DNA of 64,000 nucleotides from Theristus sp. LFF4_11 (Eukaryota > Nematoda > Chromadorea > Monhysterida > Xyalidae): NCBI GenBank assembly GCA_030248135.1, contig JASANC010001978.1, positions 62,001 to 126,000 of the forward strand, given 5' to 3'. Positions within the stretch are counted from its first letter, which is position 1, and the number at the start of each line of letters is the position of its first letter. Below the pieces are notes generated by a model, which did not search any database, was not told the origin of the DNA, and was given only the letters and a program-made list of their open reading frames with translations. Positions 23,801 to 35,900 of the stretch are shown here, in pieces. The position numbers were made by a program, and so were the translations under genes.

Positions 23801-26800
23801 AAAGTCAGTATTGTGGTTGTGGTTGTTTTGCACCTGGCGAGTTTTATGTCTAGCAAACTGGGTAATACGAGGTTCTTTTGATATAACGTACGGTTTTTGA
23901 CTAGCCGGATTTGAAAAAAAAAACGCGTTTTTTTACCAGCTCTAGTTGTGGCCGATATCAGCTCGACTTTGCACCAAGAGCTACAATGCAACACCCATAT
24001 TGCTGATTTTCCTGCGAGCTCCGCAAAATTGGTACGCGTTTAGCACCGCTGTTAGGCTTAAGCAAGGGACGCCTCCAATGAGCTCCGTTTCCGACGGAGG
24101 CACGTACCATCACTGCCCGTGCACGCCATCATTTCGTGCGCATGAGTGGCTGACTTGCCCCCAGTGGTGGGCCACAGTGCACCAGCCAGCGTGCGAGCGA
24201 GCTTTGTAGTTGTAATTACAGAGCTGGTTAAAAACAATTACACAGGCACTCTTGCCAGCGCCAATCAGGTGCAAGACCACTTCTCGCAGTTCTCGCTAAT
24301 GAACTCGAGTAGACTTCGTCGTTTTTGTAAAAAAAACAAGATGCAACATCCTCATTGACTTTCTCCGCAGAGCCACCGCCGCCTCAACCGACTGCACGCT
24401 CTGACCGCGACTCCGTCTCGCCGTCGCTGCTGAACGTGCACGACTCTGTGATCGACGACGTCATCGCGCAGAGTCGACAGGAGGCGGTCGAGCGAGCGGC
24501 GAAACTCGCGGCACAGCAATCGCCGTTCTCGCCGCCGGCGCCGCATCCGCTGCAGTCGGCGTTGTCGCCGCCGGCGCAGTTCGTCGTGTCGCCCATCTTC
24601 TCGACGTCGAACGTCAGCCTCGTGCCGCCCGATCTCTCGCAGCAGCGTCACCATTCGCCGCAACTGGCCGTGTTTCAGATCGCCGGTCAGAGCGTCATTG
24701 GAGCGATCCACAGTCAACAACAACAAAACTCGGTGATCTCCGCACCAGCGCCGCAACGGGTGATCGGCATGGAGACTGAGGCGCCCGAGACACCGGTGCA
24801 ACTGCGAAAACAACAACGACAACAACAGTTGAAAGCGTCGTACGATATTAGTGCGCTGTTGAATTTGGCCGGCGACAGAAGAATGCCTGAGAATACAGAG
24901 GGCACGGACGCACCTGGCCCGAGCGAGCCGCTAACGTCTGATATGGTTGGGAATATTGCGTTGTTTGAAACTACAAACGAGTTTATCGGACAGAGATTGG
25001 TGGCGTCAGGCTCTGGGCAATATCATTTTTTCCAGTTCTGCGACAAAATAATGCACACAGTAAATTGTTTTTTTCTTGCAGTGAAGGTTACAGTTTGTAG
25101 AACCAATCAGAAAAGGTGTGTTTTTGCCAAACTCGCATCATCTCATCACATTTATTCCGATTCCAGGCAGACGAAAAGTCGAAGAAACGCCGCCCGTTGA
25201 CGCACGACGCGGCGCTGCAGCAGCGTGCACTGCAGATGTTCGCCGACAAGAAGAAGTTTCGAGAGATATCGGCGGCGACGGGCGTACCGATCGGCACGTT
25301 GAACACGTGGAAGATGAAAATGAGGGCCGGCAGAATGAATGTGCATCGCGAATGGATGGCCGGTCAGTCGCCGCCGGCGGATGATGATGGGCGTGGCGGT
25401 GGCGCGATCGATTTGAGCGCTGCGAAAGGCCGCACGGTAAGGCGAAACAATTTTTTTGTGCTGACTGGTGTACTCGGCAGATTTTGTTTGATTGCGTGGT
25501 GGTGAAAGGGGAAACATAGTTTTCCATGACAAATTGGAGTTTTTTTTGCTGATAGCTCATCTCTTGTTTGTTTTTGTATCGCACCGTGTTTCGAATTATT
25601 CTAACTGAATTATTTGAATTATTGAATTGTGACGGTGTCGTGGAGCACAGTGCAGTTGCCGCTATATGCGGCACGTTCATTCGCGGCAATGTGTGCGGCA
25701 GCTTAGGTTTTCAGCGTCCCTGTCATGCGCATTTTTTAAATGAGGGGAAGTGTAAACTGAGTGGTTGTTTCTTGCTTTCAAAATGACGACTCAGAATGCT
25801 GAATATGGCATTTGGGTGTCGGCAGTCGGCCAATCAGTGTTCTCTCGTTTGAATTTAATGAATTCCGTCTAGCCTATCACCACTGCACGAGAAATCATTT
25901 TCGATTTTACGTTTTTTGTATGTTTCAGGCTCACTCTGCTGAGCCGGTCGGCACGAACACACGTGTACCGATTTATCGTGAAGAGTGGACGGCGCAGCAA
26001 TTGGAGACAGAGGAGACACATGAAAATGAGTTGCCAGCCGTGGATAACAATGAAAGGGTGCGCTGATAAAGCTTCTTGTATAGTTCGAAGGAGCGGACGT
26101 TTGTACGCAAGTTTTCAAGAAAATCCTTTCATACTGGTTTTGATTTTCACGAAGCCTTGAGTTGTTTCTGATTTTTTTTTCTAATATTTTTCTTAATTGA
26201 AGATCACTCGGGCTGAAATCCAAACGAAACACCAAAACAATGAAGTCACGTGATTGCATATTTGCAGACGCAGGCCAAGAGCAGTCTGGTGAAGCCGAGC
26301 AGATACGCACAGCAACTGGAGACAGTGCGTCCGCACGTGATGATTCGTTTGGCGAACAAAGTAGGTTGTTTCTAATCGAATGATTTCATTTTGGAAGAAG
26401 CCCGTGAACTGTCCTGAAGAAAGAGAATTTTCCATTTTTTTCTCAAGTTCAAATATTCTCCATTGCAGGAATCAATCAAGCAAGTCGCGCGAGCACTCTC
26501 GATCACCGAGCATATGGTGCGCAAAGTGAAATGGCAAATGGAGACGGCGGTGGAACGGCTTGAAGAAGCGAACGTGGTGAACGATGATGCCACGATGGTG
26601 AAACGGGAACGAGCGGCCGACATGAGGGACGATGATGAGTTGTCGACTGAGCTCGGTCTGGAGGAGGTGTGTCCGATTTTGGCGGGCATTTCAATATCCA
26701 GATGGTTTCGGTTTGGTTGATTTTGGAATTGTGCATTTTGTGGCGAGTTCGCGAACACCACCACCAGGTTCTCTCTGAATGTCGTGTTCGACTCGACCAC

Positions 26801-29800
26801 CAACAGTGTGGTTTTTCTGTTGCTGGTTGACCGGATGGATAACCAACCAATCGAATCACAATCAAACGCAGTCAACTGCGCGTCACAGTTTGCTTTCTGA
26901 ACCTGCCAATCAATGAAATCTTGTGTGTTTTTTTCATCTTTCCATTTTTCAGCCGATCGACGCTCCAGAGGAAGCGGAAGACGCTGACGGCCACCCAGCC
27001 GCGCCGGTTGACTTGGCGACCAAGGAGTATTTGTATGGAGCGATGTTCACACAGGGTCTGTCGGACAGTAACGCCGCCGAACAACTCGCGGTGCCCGTGC
27101 GAACCGTGAAACGCTGGAAAAGGAAACTGCAGCAACAGGCGAAGCAGCCAAAGTCGGAACTGGCTGATGTACCGTCGGCAGCGTTGTCGACTGAGACGAA
27201 TGAAACGAAACTGACGGCCGCGAAAACGAGACCGAAGAAGCTGTCCGTCCAGAAAATGTACGCGAAAAAGGCGGCGCTGAAAAAGCGTGCCGCCGCGCAG
27301 CTGTTGCTTCAGTCGGTGAGTTGTGCGTTGTGCGAATTCAAATGGACAACAGCAGTCCACTTCTTGATAAAGTTCTAGTCTGATGACCGTGCACTCTGTC
27401 GTGACGCAGAGTAAAAGTTGCGTTGCACGTTGCACCGTCTTGTTTGTTGGGTTTTGTTATTTGGTGAGGTCAAACCAACAAATGTTGGCATATGCTGATA
27501 TGTTCGCTGTAGTAATAATATATACATATGGTGTGCGCGCATGGTTTGTTCGATCGATGCGTGATAGATAACATAGTGCGCAGTTGCACACCGTTTTCAA
27601 ACTAGGACACAGCTGTATATACAATTCTGGTATCGTTTTCGTGCGCAGTCCCCAGCGCAGAGTCAGCCAAACTCCGCAAACTAAAACTGTTGTCGTTCTT
27701 GAACAGCCGAGTCGAATGAAGACGACGATCGAGGAGAAATTGCGCGCGTGCGAACTCCTGGACGAGGGCGTCTCGGTGGAGAACGTCGCCGAGCAGTTCA
27801 ACGTGAAAGAGGCGACCGTGAAACACTGGCAACGCGAGCAAATGAAACAGCGCCAGTTGCTGCAGCAGTTTGAGGCGCATACGTCCGTCGGCAAGAAGGC
27901 GTCGCCGCGTGGATCGCTTGCCAGCAAACGGGCAAAGGTGACTGACCGCCGTGTTGTTTAAGCGGCATTCATGAAACAGTATTTAGTGACGCGTAGCTGT
28001 GTTAAAACATAGCTACGTGTCACTAAATGCTGCTTCATGAATGCCCCTTTAGTTTTCATGGCACTGTTGGTGATGGTAATATCTAATGCTGGCCGGGCCG
28101 CATTGCAGAGATTCATCAAGCATCGTGCAATTTGCTTGACTATCAAATTTGACCCGTGCCTACGGCACGGTTGGCTGATAAATACAATTATTATTGAGTT
28201 ACATTATTTTTGATTTCGTCTGCAAACGCATTGAATTCTAGAACCACCAGGGAAAAAACTACATTAAAATTACGAGTGTATGACTGTGTGTTCTCTCAAA
28301 CTAATTGTGTGCACAGAATTCGCCAATCGCCGCAAGTTCCGCAAGTGTGTCATATTTTCCTTGAACTAGTTTTATGAGCAATCTTTTTATGTTTCAGATT
28401 TCGACTGACGATGATACCACTACTACCAACCAAATAACTGAGACAGAACCGAATCCTACGAAAGCATCGGGCCCGGCTGCACGTGCTTTGAAGCGTGAAA
28501 TAAAGAGGGAAGGCGGGCCTAGCCCACCGAAACATCCTGACCCCGAGAAGTACAAGGCGTGGCGGAAGAAGGTGGCAAAGTACATGGAAAAGGTAGGAAT
28601 CTTTGAAGTGTAGGGTACTTGTGATTTTGGTAAAAGAAGGGAAGGAACTTTTTTATCGCGTGAATAGATGACTTTGTGTTGAATATGGATGTCGAAATTT
28701 AATGATTTCGTTGAAATCTGTTTTATTGGATTGTGGAGTTCAAGGATCAGTTCAACAAGTGCTGTTTTCTTTTTGTTCCTCAGAAAAAGTCGCAGTCGCC
28801 AGCGGTTGCCGCCACACCAGTCGCAGCAGAAAAGGCAACGCGATCCCAAAAACCAGCAACTTCCATCGAAAAAAGGCTGCGCGGCACAGCGGACAAGAAC
28901 ACGAGTGCTAAGACAAGGGCCAGCACCAGCCATTTGTCAACCGAAACAGCAACGACCGATGCTAATTCCGACTTGAAACCACCGGTATGTTCTGAACACT
29001 GGTCTCTGTATTATTGTCTAACTCACGGTTGATCGAGCTGTTTGGAAAAATCGTTAAAACCGTTGTGTGAAGTTGTCAACACGTGCTCCCTCTCACAAAC
29101 AAGCCAGCACAATTACACTGCCGCTGTCATGCGCGCGTGGTAATGTCACTGAACTAAAGTGCTGGTGGGTCTGACTGTCAGTGTGAATGAAAGTACACAG
29201 ATTTAGGGATCGGCGTTCGAATTGCGAATTCGACCACAATGCCGAATTCTGCAGTAGTAGTACATCAAGTTTCACCGCTTGTTGTTGTTCACCACCCACT
29301 GTGGCAAGCAGTTGCTGCAACAACTTAGCACGCACGCAGACTCGTGTTTTTGGTTCACAGCGACGCAGCAGAGCAAGCCCGGTGACGCCGAACGCACGGC
29401 TGGCGATTGGCGACGAGCTGGACAAACTGCTGTGCGAGTATTACGTGGAGACGATCAGACGCGAACGACGCTCGATCACGATGAACGAGATGCTCGACTA
29501 TGCGCGGCGCAAATCGCAGCCGGCCGCTGTGAATCGCGAGACACTCAGGGAGTGAGCGAATCGAGGCGTTTTTTCGGTGGTATTGTGGAGAATTCGCGAA
29601 ACTTGGTGTTAGATTTGTTGGTTGGGTCACTTGTAGAGCGGCATTCGTGAAGCAGTGTTTAGTGGCGCGATGAATGGTGCTTTGTGGCGCGTCACCAAAT
29701 ACTACTTCATGAATGCCGCCTCGGACACCCCGATCCCGATCGGTTCTAGAAACCCGAAGGCGCTGGTGATTGGGGGCATATGGACGCTGAGAATTGCCGT

Positions 29801-30899
29801 GGTTCAATGTTCTCGCCACTAGAGGGGACGAGGTCATTAGTTGCTATTGAACATTGGACGGAACTTGTTGATTGGTCGTGGCGAAATACAGGGTGATCCA
29901 AAAAAACTACACAACAAGAATCGGCTCTAGCTCGCCAATGGGTGGATCGTTTGGACTGAAATTTTAACCAAGCATCACAAAAACTTTTTATTTTGTGTGT
30001 TAAAATTTCAGACGAATTGGTCAACCCTGTAATGAATGCGAAATGAAATAGTGAAAACGTAAAAAATTGACTTTTTGCGCCAAATACAGCACGGTGCACG
30101 TCCACCACTCAGCGCTCAAGGAGATGGTTCAGCTTTCTGCTATGAATTTTTGCTTTTTTCAAAAAGAACAACACAGAACACCTGCTGCTCAGTTGTCCAA
30201 TCCATTTTTTCACAAAATGCATCAAAACCAAAAAACTTGGTAGCTTGGCTGCTGCAGCAAAAAACAGTGATTTCAGAGAAAAACGTGCCAGCAAAAATAT
30301 CAAAAACGATTCCTGCGTTGTTCTTTTTTGAAAAAAGCAAAAATTCATAGCAGAAAGCTGAAACATCTCCTTGAGCGCTGAGTGGTGGACGTGCACCGTG
30401 CTGTATTTGGCGCAAAAAGTCAATTTTTTACGTTTTCACTATTTCATTTCGCATTTATTACAGGGTTGACCAATTCGTCTGAAATTTTAACACACAAAAT
30501 AAAAAGTTTTTTGTAATGCTTGGTTGAAATTTCAGTCCAAACAATCCTCCCGTTGGCGAGCTAGAGCCGATTCTTATCGTGTAGTTTTTTGGATCACTCT
30601 GTACATAAGGCGATGGATGGGTGGCGAACGAACGTTTCTTGTTGTGTTTAGCCACAAACTGTGTTGTATGATCGTTTGCTGATTGGCTTTGACGCTGTGT
30701 GTACTGTACATATTGTTGTCAGCGACTCTACGAACTGCTTCTGTTGTCTCTTTTGGTATCCGTGCACCGTGTGTCCAACGTCACTTTTATTTGCTTCAGA
30801 TGGAGACGCGCGCACGCCGTTCCATTGTCTTACGGTGTGTGCCCGAAATTGAGCGATCAAGAAATACAGGAACGCGCTGAGAGACTGGCGTGCTTGTAA
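20868..30899 (+). CDS. multi-HTH protein with C-terminal CENP-B/Tc5-type domain (gene A)
   Basis: Fifteen exons close in phase to 1,232 residues: 20868-21074, 22425-22671, 22879-23309, 23587-23803, 24371-24945, 25167-25436, 25929-26057, 26268-26360, 26469-26666, 26953-27315, 27656-27937, 28398-28592, 28784-28984, 29361-29551, 30800-30899. HTH-like units lie near residues 5-46, 323-362, 571-612, 706-750, 812-852 and 932-972, each with a hydrophobic first helix, an A/G turn and a W or hydrophobic residue in the third helix (for example VATIVKWW, VRTVKRWK, EATVKHWQ). Residues 1150-1215 resemble a CENP-B/Tc5 HTH ending in REWRRAHAV. Linkers are low complexity (acidic, Q/P/S-rich or Lys/Arg-rich). 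No DDE catalytic region is visible. Inference: a nuclear DNA-binding protein of transposase origin. Weakest splice sites: donors of exons 1 and 5. Confidence 0.75.
21738..21877. mobile_element. short foldback MITE in gene A intron 1
   Basis: Terminal inverted repeats GGTCCGTTTATACCTGACG and CGTCAGGTATAAACGGGCC enclose about 95 bp that is itself rich in GTATGC/GACGTACGTC palindromes. No coding capacity. Flanking duplication unclear. Confidence 0.7.
23435..23536. mobile_element. ATTCATGAAGCAG MITE, copy 1 (gene A intron 3)
   Basis: An imperfect palindrome of about 102 bp flanked by TTA, with arms reading GGGCATTCATGAAGC and the inverse. Same family as 27961-28048 and 29637-29721. A TTA duplication is typical of PIF/Harbinger-type MITEs. 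Confidence 0.7.
24371..24945 (+). other. gene A exon 5: Q/P/S-rich linker
   Basis: The largest exon of gene A (191 codons), between HTH units 2 and 3. It encodes a Pro-rich start (PPPPQPT), a helical stretch (QEAVERAAKLAAQQS), Ser/Pro segments and Gln-rich runs (SQQQQNS, RKQQRQQQL). It is probably disordered, as in transcription-factor linkers. Its high GC stands out from the AT-rich introns. The downstream donor GTTGGG is weak, so the 3' end is the least certain part. Confidence 0.65.
25167..27937 (+). other. gene A HTH exon cassette (exons 6-11)
   Basis: Six consecutive exons begin and end in phase 0. HTH units sit in exon 6 (25167-25436), across exons 8-9 (26268-26360, 26469-26666), in exon 10 (26953-27315) and in exon 11 (27656-27937). 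Exon 7 (25929-26057) is an acidic linker. Such symmetric exons can be duplicated or skipped without breaking the frame, a plausible route by which the HTH array expanded. Exon 11 (TTIEEKLRACELLDEG, then EATVKHWQRE) is closest to the CENP-B/Tigger N-terminal HTH pattern. Confidence 0.7.
27961..28048. mobile_element. ATTCATGAAGCAG MITE, copy 2 (gene A intron 11)
   Basis: A nearly perfect 88-bp palindrome (AGCGGCATTCATGAA and its inverse, around a TAGCTGTG/CATAGCTA centre) flanked by TTA at 27958-27960 and 28049-28051. It is the best preserved of the three copies. Confidence 0.8.
28150..28180. repeat. solo end of the ACCCGTGC transposon family
   Basis: ACCCGTGCCTACGGC matches the left end of the element at 11124-12426. 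No partner end is seen nearby, so it is probably a remnant. Confidence 0.45.
29637..29721. mobile_element. ATTCATGAAGCAG MITE, copy 3 (gene A intron 14)
   Basis: An imperfect palindrome (AGCGGCATTCGTGAAGCAG, inverse ending CATGAATGCCGCC), diverged from the other two copies; the TTA flanks are no longer intact. Confidence 0.65.
29889..30601. mobile_element. 713-bp mariner-like foldback element (gene A intron 14)
   Basis: Flanked by TA on both sides, beginning CAGGGTGATCCAAAAA and ending with the inverse GGATCACTCTG. The arms run about 290 bp (29889-30178 and 30309-30601) with few mismatches around a spacer of roughly 130 bp. No transposase ORF. The arms are long enough to give a double-stranded hairpin in the unspliced RNA of gene A. 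Confidence 0.85.
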
Positions 30900-32822
30900 C
30901 ATGCTCTGTTTCGATTTGTTTGTTGTTATTTTTATACTGTGGATTTATTATTCTTGTTAGTTTACAATAGTTATTGTTTAGTGAGTGCTAAATTTGTCAA
31001 ATCAAATGATCAAAATACTTACCTAGTTATTGATACTGTTCAAGGGCATTGCATGTTGCTGACTTTTTGGAATTGTATGTTTAGTTTTCCTTCCAGTCAT
31101 TTTCATGATCTCCGGCAATTCAATTCGATCGATTTGGTCGATTTTGTTTGTTATTTCTATTTATCATTTTTAATGATCAATTGTTAATGCTAATCATTAA
31201 ATGAACACAAGACGAGAATTGTTACCAATGAGGATGAGCACATATTTGACGACAGAACATCGCACTTGTAACCATTTTTTTGTTGTTTAACGAACTGTGT
31301 TTCTTGGTGTATCTCTTCAGATTATGTTACGATTTTTACTTTCACTTTTGTATTTCTTTCTGTTCTGCTTTTCGCTGTGTTTTCTTATCATGTTGGTGCA
31401 CCGTCATGTCATGTGGTCGTGTTTTCAATGCGGTTTATGTTGTCGTCATGAAATAAAAGACATTCGCTCATATGAGATTTCGTGATTGAAAAGGAACTTT
31501 TGTTTTGACGTGACTTTATGCGGCGTAATTTATCCCTGCCTCCCTAACTTAGTCTCAAGCCTTGGGAGGTATGTTGATATTCAGGTTATGTTTGTTTTAC
31601 CCGGGTTTGGCGATCGAATCATTAGGATTTTGGATGCGAAAATACACGTTTGCGTTTATGAAGATGTCCAGTGGTGACGCCTGCGGTAAACTGATTGCAT
31701 AACGGAACATTCCCGAACGAAAACTATGTTTCGTTTAAGTATACTTTAGTATGTTTTTTACATTTGGCTCGTGTTTTGCGCACCGAAAACTGAATATAAA
31801 CGTGCGCTATGTCGTAATGCGAGCGAAAGTTTTGTTGTAAAAACGTAAAACGGCGTAAAACGTGTATGTTTGTACATTCAGCACCAACGCGTTTTTCTGT
31901 GTTCGTGTTTGAGCGCGTAGAGACGTGGTGGACTATTATACTTGTGCACACATTTGCTACAGCTTCATATCATCATGTCTATCGGCAGTATGTGTTATGT
32001 GGCGCTTACATACTACATAGATGTATTCATATGAGTCGACAATATGCGCATGTTAAGTGTAACCAAAGGTATACATGCAATATTGAATGTACGTTACTGA
32101 CATGCACTTGTACATATGGGTCGTATACAAAATGTACATGTGTGTGTGTGTGTGCAACGCAAGATACATTTTAAACGCACATGTACATTGCATCGGTCCA
32201 CATGAACATGTTTGTGCAAGCGAAGATATGCTGCGCATGTACAATGTTCATACAGTATTATACGCGCGTGTATGTGTGTAACCGACGCGCCGCGGAATGG
32301 CCATTTCCAACGTGAAACATTTACGTACATGTACGTCTGTACATGTATACATAGCCGACCATATCAACAATAGTATACTGCTGCGTTTCAACGCAGCACA
32401 CATATTATTCTTGGCCGAGTGAGAAAGATAACGTATACACATATACACCATATAGTCCGTTGTGCTGTATGCACCGCTTTGCCCCCACCCATACCCCCTC
32501 TATCCGCGTAACGTTCGATTTGTTGTTGTCTGGGTACTTTGGTGGAAGAACAACGCTTCAGACTTGAGTTTCTTGTGGTGACTAAACCCGACTGTAGAGC
32601 TAAGGGTAAGCCGTGTGCATGTGTTTTTATGCTCATTCATATTGATACTGCGTTCAGTGTTTTATGCATATTCAAATCCGCATGTTTGGCGCTTGTTTTT
32701 CAAGTCGCGTTGCACATGCTTGTGTTCATGTGCGTATAGTTTAACGGTTGGTATTCGTTTTATCTGGTTGCTCCAGTTTTATGATGCTTGTTTTTCTCGG
32801 AACGTGCGTTTGCGATATATTT
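30900..32822. other. intergenic between gene A and gene B; likely 3' UTR, then purine-pyrimidine alternating DNA
   Basis: An AATAAA at 31452-31457 is the clearest poly(A)-signal candidate for gene A, about 550 bases after its stop. From about 31860 to 32480 the sequence is full of ACATGTAC, TATGTGTG and a (TG)n run near 32140. Small ORFs here look like chance products of this composition. The promoter and any first non-coding exon of gene B should lie here. Confidence 0.45.
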
Positions 32823-32905
32823 TGTTGCAGTCCGATTATACTGTCAGGCACAGTTTATCTCGCCAAGATCGAACTGCGCAATTTTCAGAACAAAAACACC
32901 GAAAC

Positions 32906-35900
32906 ATGGACCATTTCGGGCCAGTGACCTGGGGCACCTCGCAGCGTGGCCGAATCATGCCGATGCACGTCAGTAAACGCTTTCCGGGCGTCACGTTTCG
33001 TTTCGTGTTACTGTCCGGCAAACATACGAACAAACCGAACGCGACGAATCCCGATCAAACGGTGGTCACGTGCTCGCGGTGTTCCGCCGAAAACAACCGA
33101 CGAGTCGCCGAGGGTTCGTTCGTGTCGTTTGTTTGTTTTGGTTGAGCTCATTGAGAAGTGTGAGGTGGTTTTGTTGGTGATCGTATACATTGTCATGGCA
33201 CAGTATGTTACCTGGTCCACGCAAAACGGTATCACATCAGCGTGTGCGAGTATGTATGTGCGCGTGTGTTTGATTATGTCCGTGTATAACAGATGTCATT
33301 ACAACATCCGCTGTACAAAGATTACGCGGTATTCTTGTCTGCATTTGCAACATATTGAGGCATTTATGTCGGTTTTGTCAACTTGTTTCATGTGAAAACC
33401 AGAGCATTTTTCTGGCACCACCAGGTCTGACACGGCAGTACAATCGGCCGCATCGAATCGTTGACAACGTTTGGCAGACGGACCCGGACGAGGGACATTT
33501 CTGCAACACGGACGAGACGCTCTCGCGTTCAATGATGTTCGTGACATTCGAGTTTTGATTGTTGCAAACGTAAAAAAACACTCGCCATACCTCAAAAACG
33601 TTGATATTATGCTTGAAAGTCTTCAAACATGCGTCAAAATTAGTGATATCGGCTAAATGGAGCGCAATGCCAATCAAGCGAGCGCCAATTCCGCGAATAA
33701 GCGCCAGCTTTGCAACAGCCGACACCAATTTCCCCTACCATTTCCAGCAAAACCTCCATCGACGGCGACAGTGATGCTGCGCCGTCGCCTTCTCCCGCTC
33801 TTCTGCCGAAGCTCACCACCCCAGCCAGCGAGAAAAAGTGGAAACGTGGCAAACCGCGCCTGCGCCTCAGTCTCGGTCATCCGCCGGCCTCCGTCGGGCG
33901 CAAACGGAAACGGCCGCCGATCGGACGGCTGAGTTTGTCGCCGAAACCGGTGACGACGACGACGGTGACCGAATCGACGCCGAAGAAGCAACGTCGATCC
34001 GCAAAGACCGAACCGATTGAGCCCGTGACCGAGCCGGTTCAGCCGGCCAATGTGCCGGACAGCGGTCAACCGGAGAATCGAGCCACCGTGGCGACTGCCA
34101 GTCCGTACGGCAGCGACGAAGTCACGGTGATCGGCGAGGACGATTTGGTGAGCGGCGTTTCTGCTTTTGTTCACCAGTTTTTTTGTTGATTCTGTTGAGT
34201 TGATTCCGTTTTTCAGTTGCCATGTCGTTTTTAGTTTACCACCGTTTTTCGCATGACTCCAAGAACAAACTCCAATAGTTTTCGGTTTTCGCAAAACAAC
34301 CGCCATTTTCTGTTGTCGTCAGTGTGTTATGTATCATCATACGCCTGCATGCGGCATGCGCATTCTCAGTATTAGTGATATGATATGATTTTGCATTCCG
34401 TGTAATGTGAACGATGAACGCTTTCACAATGAATGCTAACCGGTCGTTTTATTGGATCGTACCAGGGCACCCTGGTACATTTCCAGGCCGGTCTGCAGAC
34501 GCGAGCGCGCGCGATGCTGGCCGACGGTCTGTCGACGTCAAATGTGGCGACTCAATTGGCGGTGCCCGAGGTGCTCGTGGCGTACTGGCGGTGGCGTACG
34601 AAGGTCGAGGCGTTCCAAAAGCGCATGCAGCTGGAGGAGCAGAACCAGAATGGGCCGAAGCTGTTCCAGCCGGCCGCCGACATGACGTTTAGCGGCGATG
34701 ATGACAGCAACAGGTTGGCCGGGGGTGGGGCGGGGGGGGTGCTTCGCTTTTTGCTTGGGGTGGCAACGATTGTTCAAGTTCGAGAGTTCACTTCAGTTGC
34801 GACGTTCATAGAATGGATTTTGATTGTCTGTATTGAGCTGTTAGAAGCACTCGCGCTGTTCAAAAATCAGTGAGTCGTGTAGCTTTGTGTCTGCTTCATC
34901 TTCAGTTTTGGGTTCACTAGTGCGTTCGTCCAATGCGTACTGTCCAGTTAACCACAGAATGCAATCAGCGAATTTGCAGCATTGAACATGCCTTGATGCG
35001 CTTGAACGTCCAGTTGATGGTGCACTGGTGGTACGGTCAAGATGCACCAATCATTAGGGTGTTGCTGAGAGTACGGCCAATCAATAGCTCCATAGCCACT
35101 AATTTCCACCAAACTGCTGAATGGCACAGTGCTTCCACTTCGTTGGCGAGTCGCGTGGCGCAGGCGGCCGAGCCAGTGAGCCTCTGGTCGAAACTGATGC
35201 AGCGTGCCGCGCAGCAATCGTCTTCGACAGCCGCGAAACCGAACAAACAGTTGAGCTCGCACAACAAAGTCAACAAAGTGCACGGCTTCCGACGGCGACG
35301 CAAGGGCGATGTGAGTGGAGCGTGCTTTTCTCGCGGTCAATGTTGCACACGAACAGACACAGTATGGCCGAATAGAGCTTTGCCTACATTACTAAACCAA
35401 AGCCAAGTTTACAGTCTGTTTTGTTGTTTTAGTTCGGTTTCAATGAAGTCGTTGTAGGTTCCTAATCCTAAGCCCAATCCTAATCCTAATGAAGTCGTTG
35501 TAGGTTCCTAATCCTAAACCTAATCCTAATCCTAAGTGAAGCCTTTTTAACAAAGTGAAAGTGCCTTGATTGACAGCTTTGTTGAAGGGGTGAAACATTG
35601 GGATCAGGGATCAGCTCCAGCTCCGGTTTAACTTTGTAGTTTTACGCCGAATAGATACGGCACGCCGTGTTTTCTCAGTCAAGGCGAGACCAGTTGCAGA
35701 CGAGCAGTTGTGGTTTTAATGCTAGATTTTTTCCAAGTCATGTCATGTGTGCAAGAGACAGTGAGTGAACGGAACAGCACGAAGAATCAATTAATTTCAA
35801 TAAATGTCCAAGTTTCACACACAATTGGGTCCCTAAACGTGTTTTTTGTTTCATTCAAAATTCTCGCGCTCCCTTTCACCTTGAAAAAAGCTGAATTACG

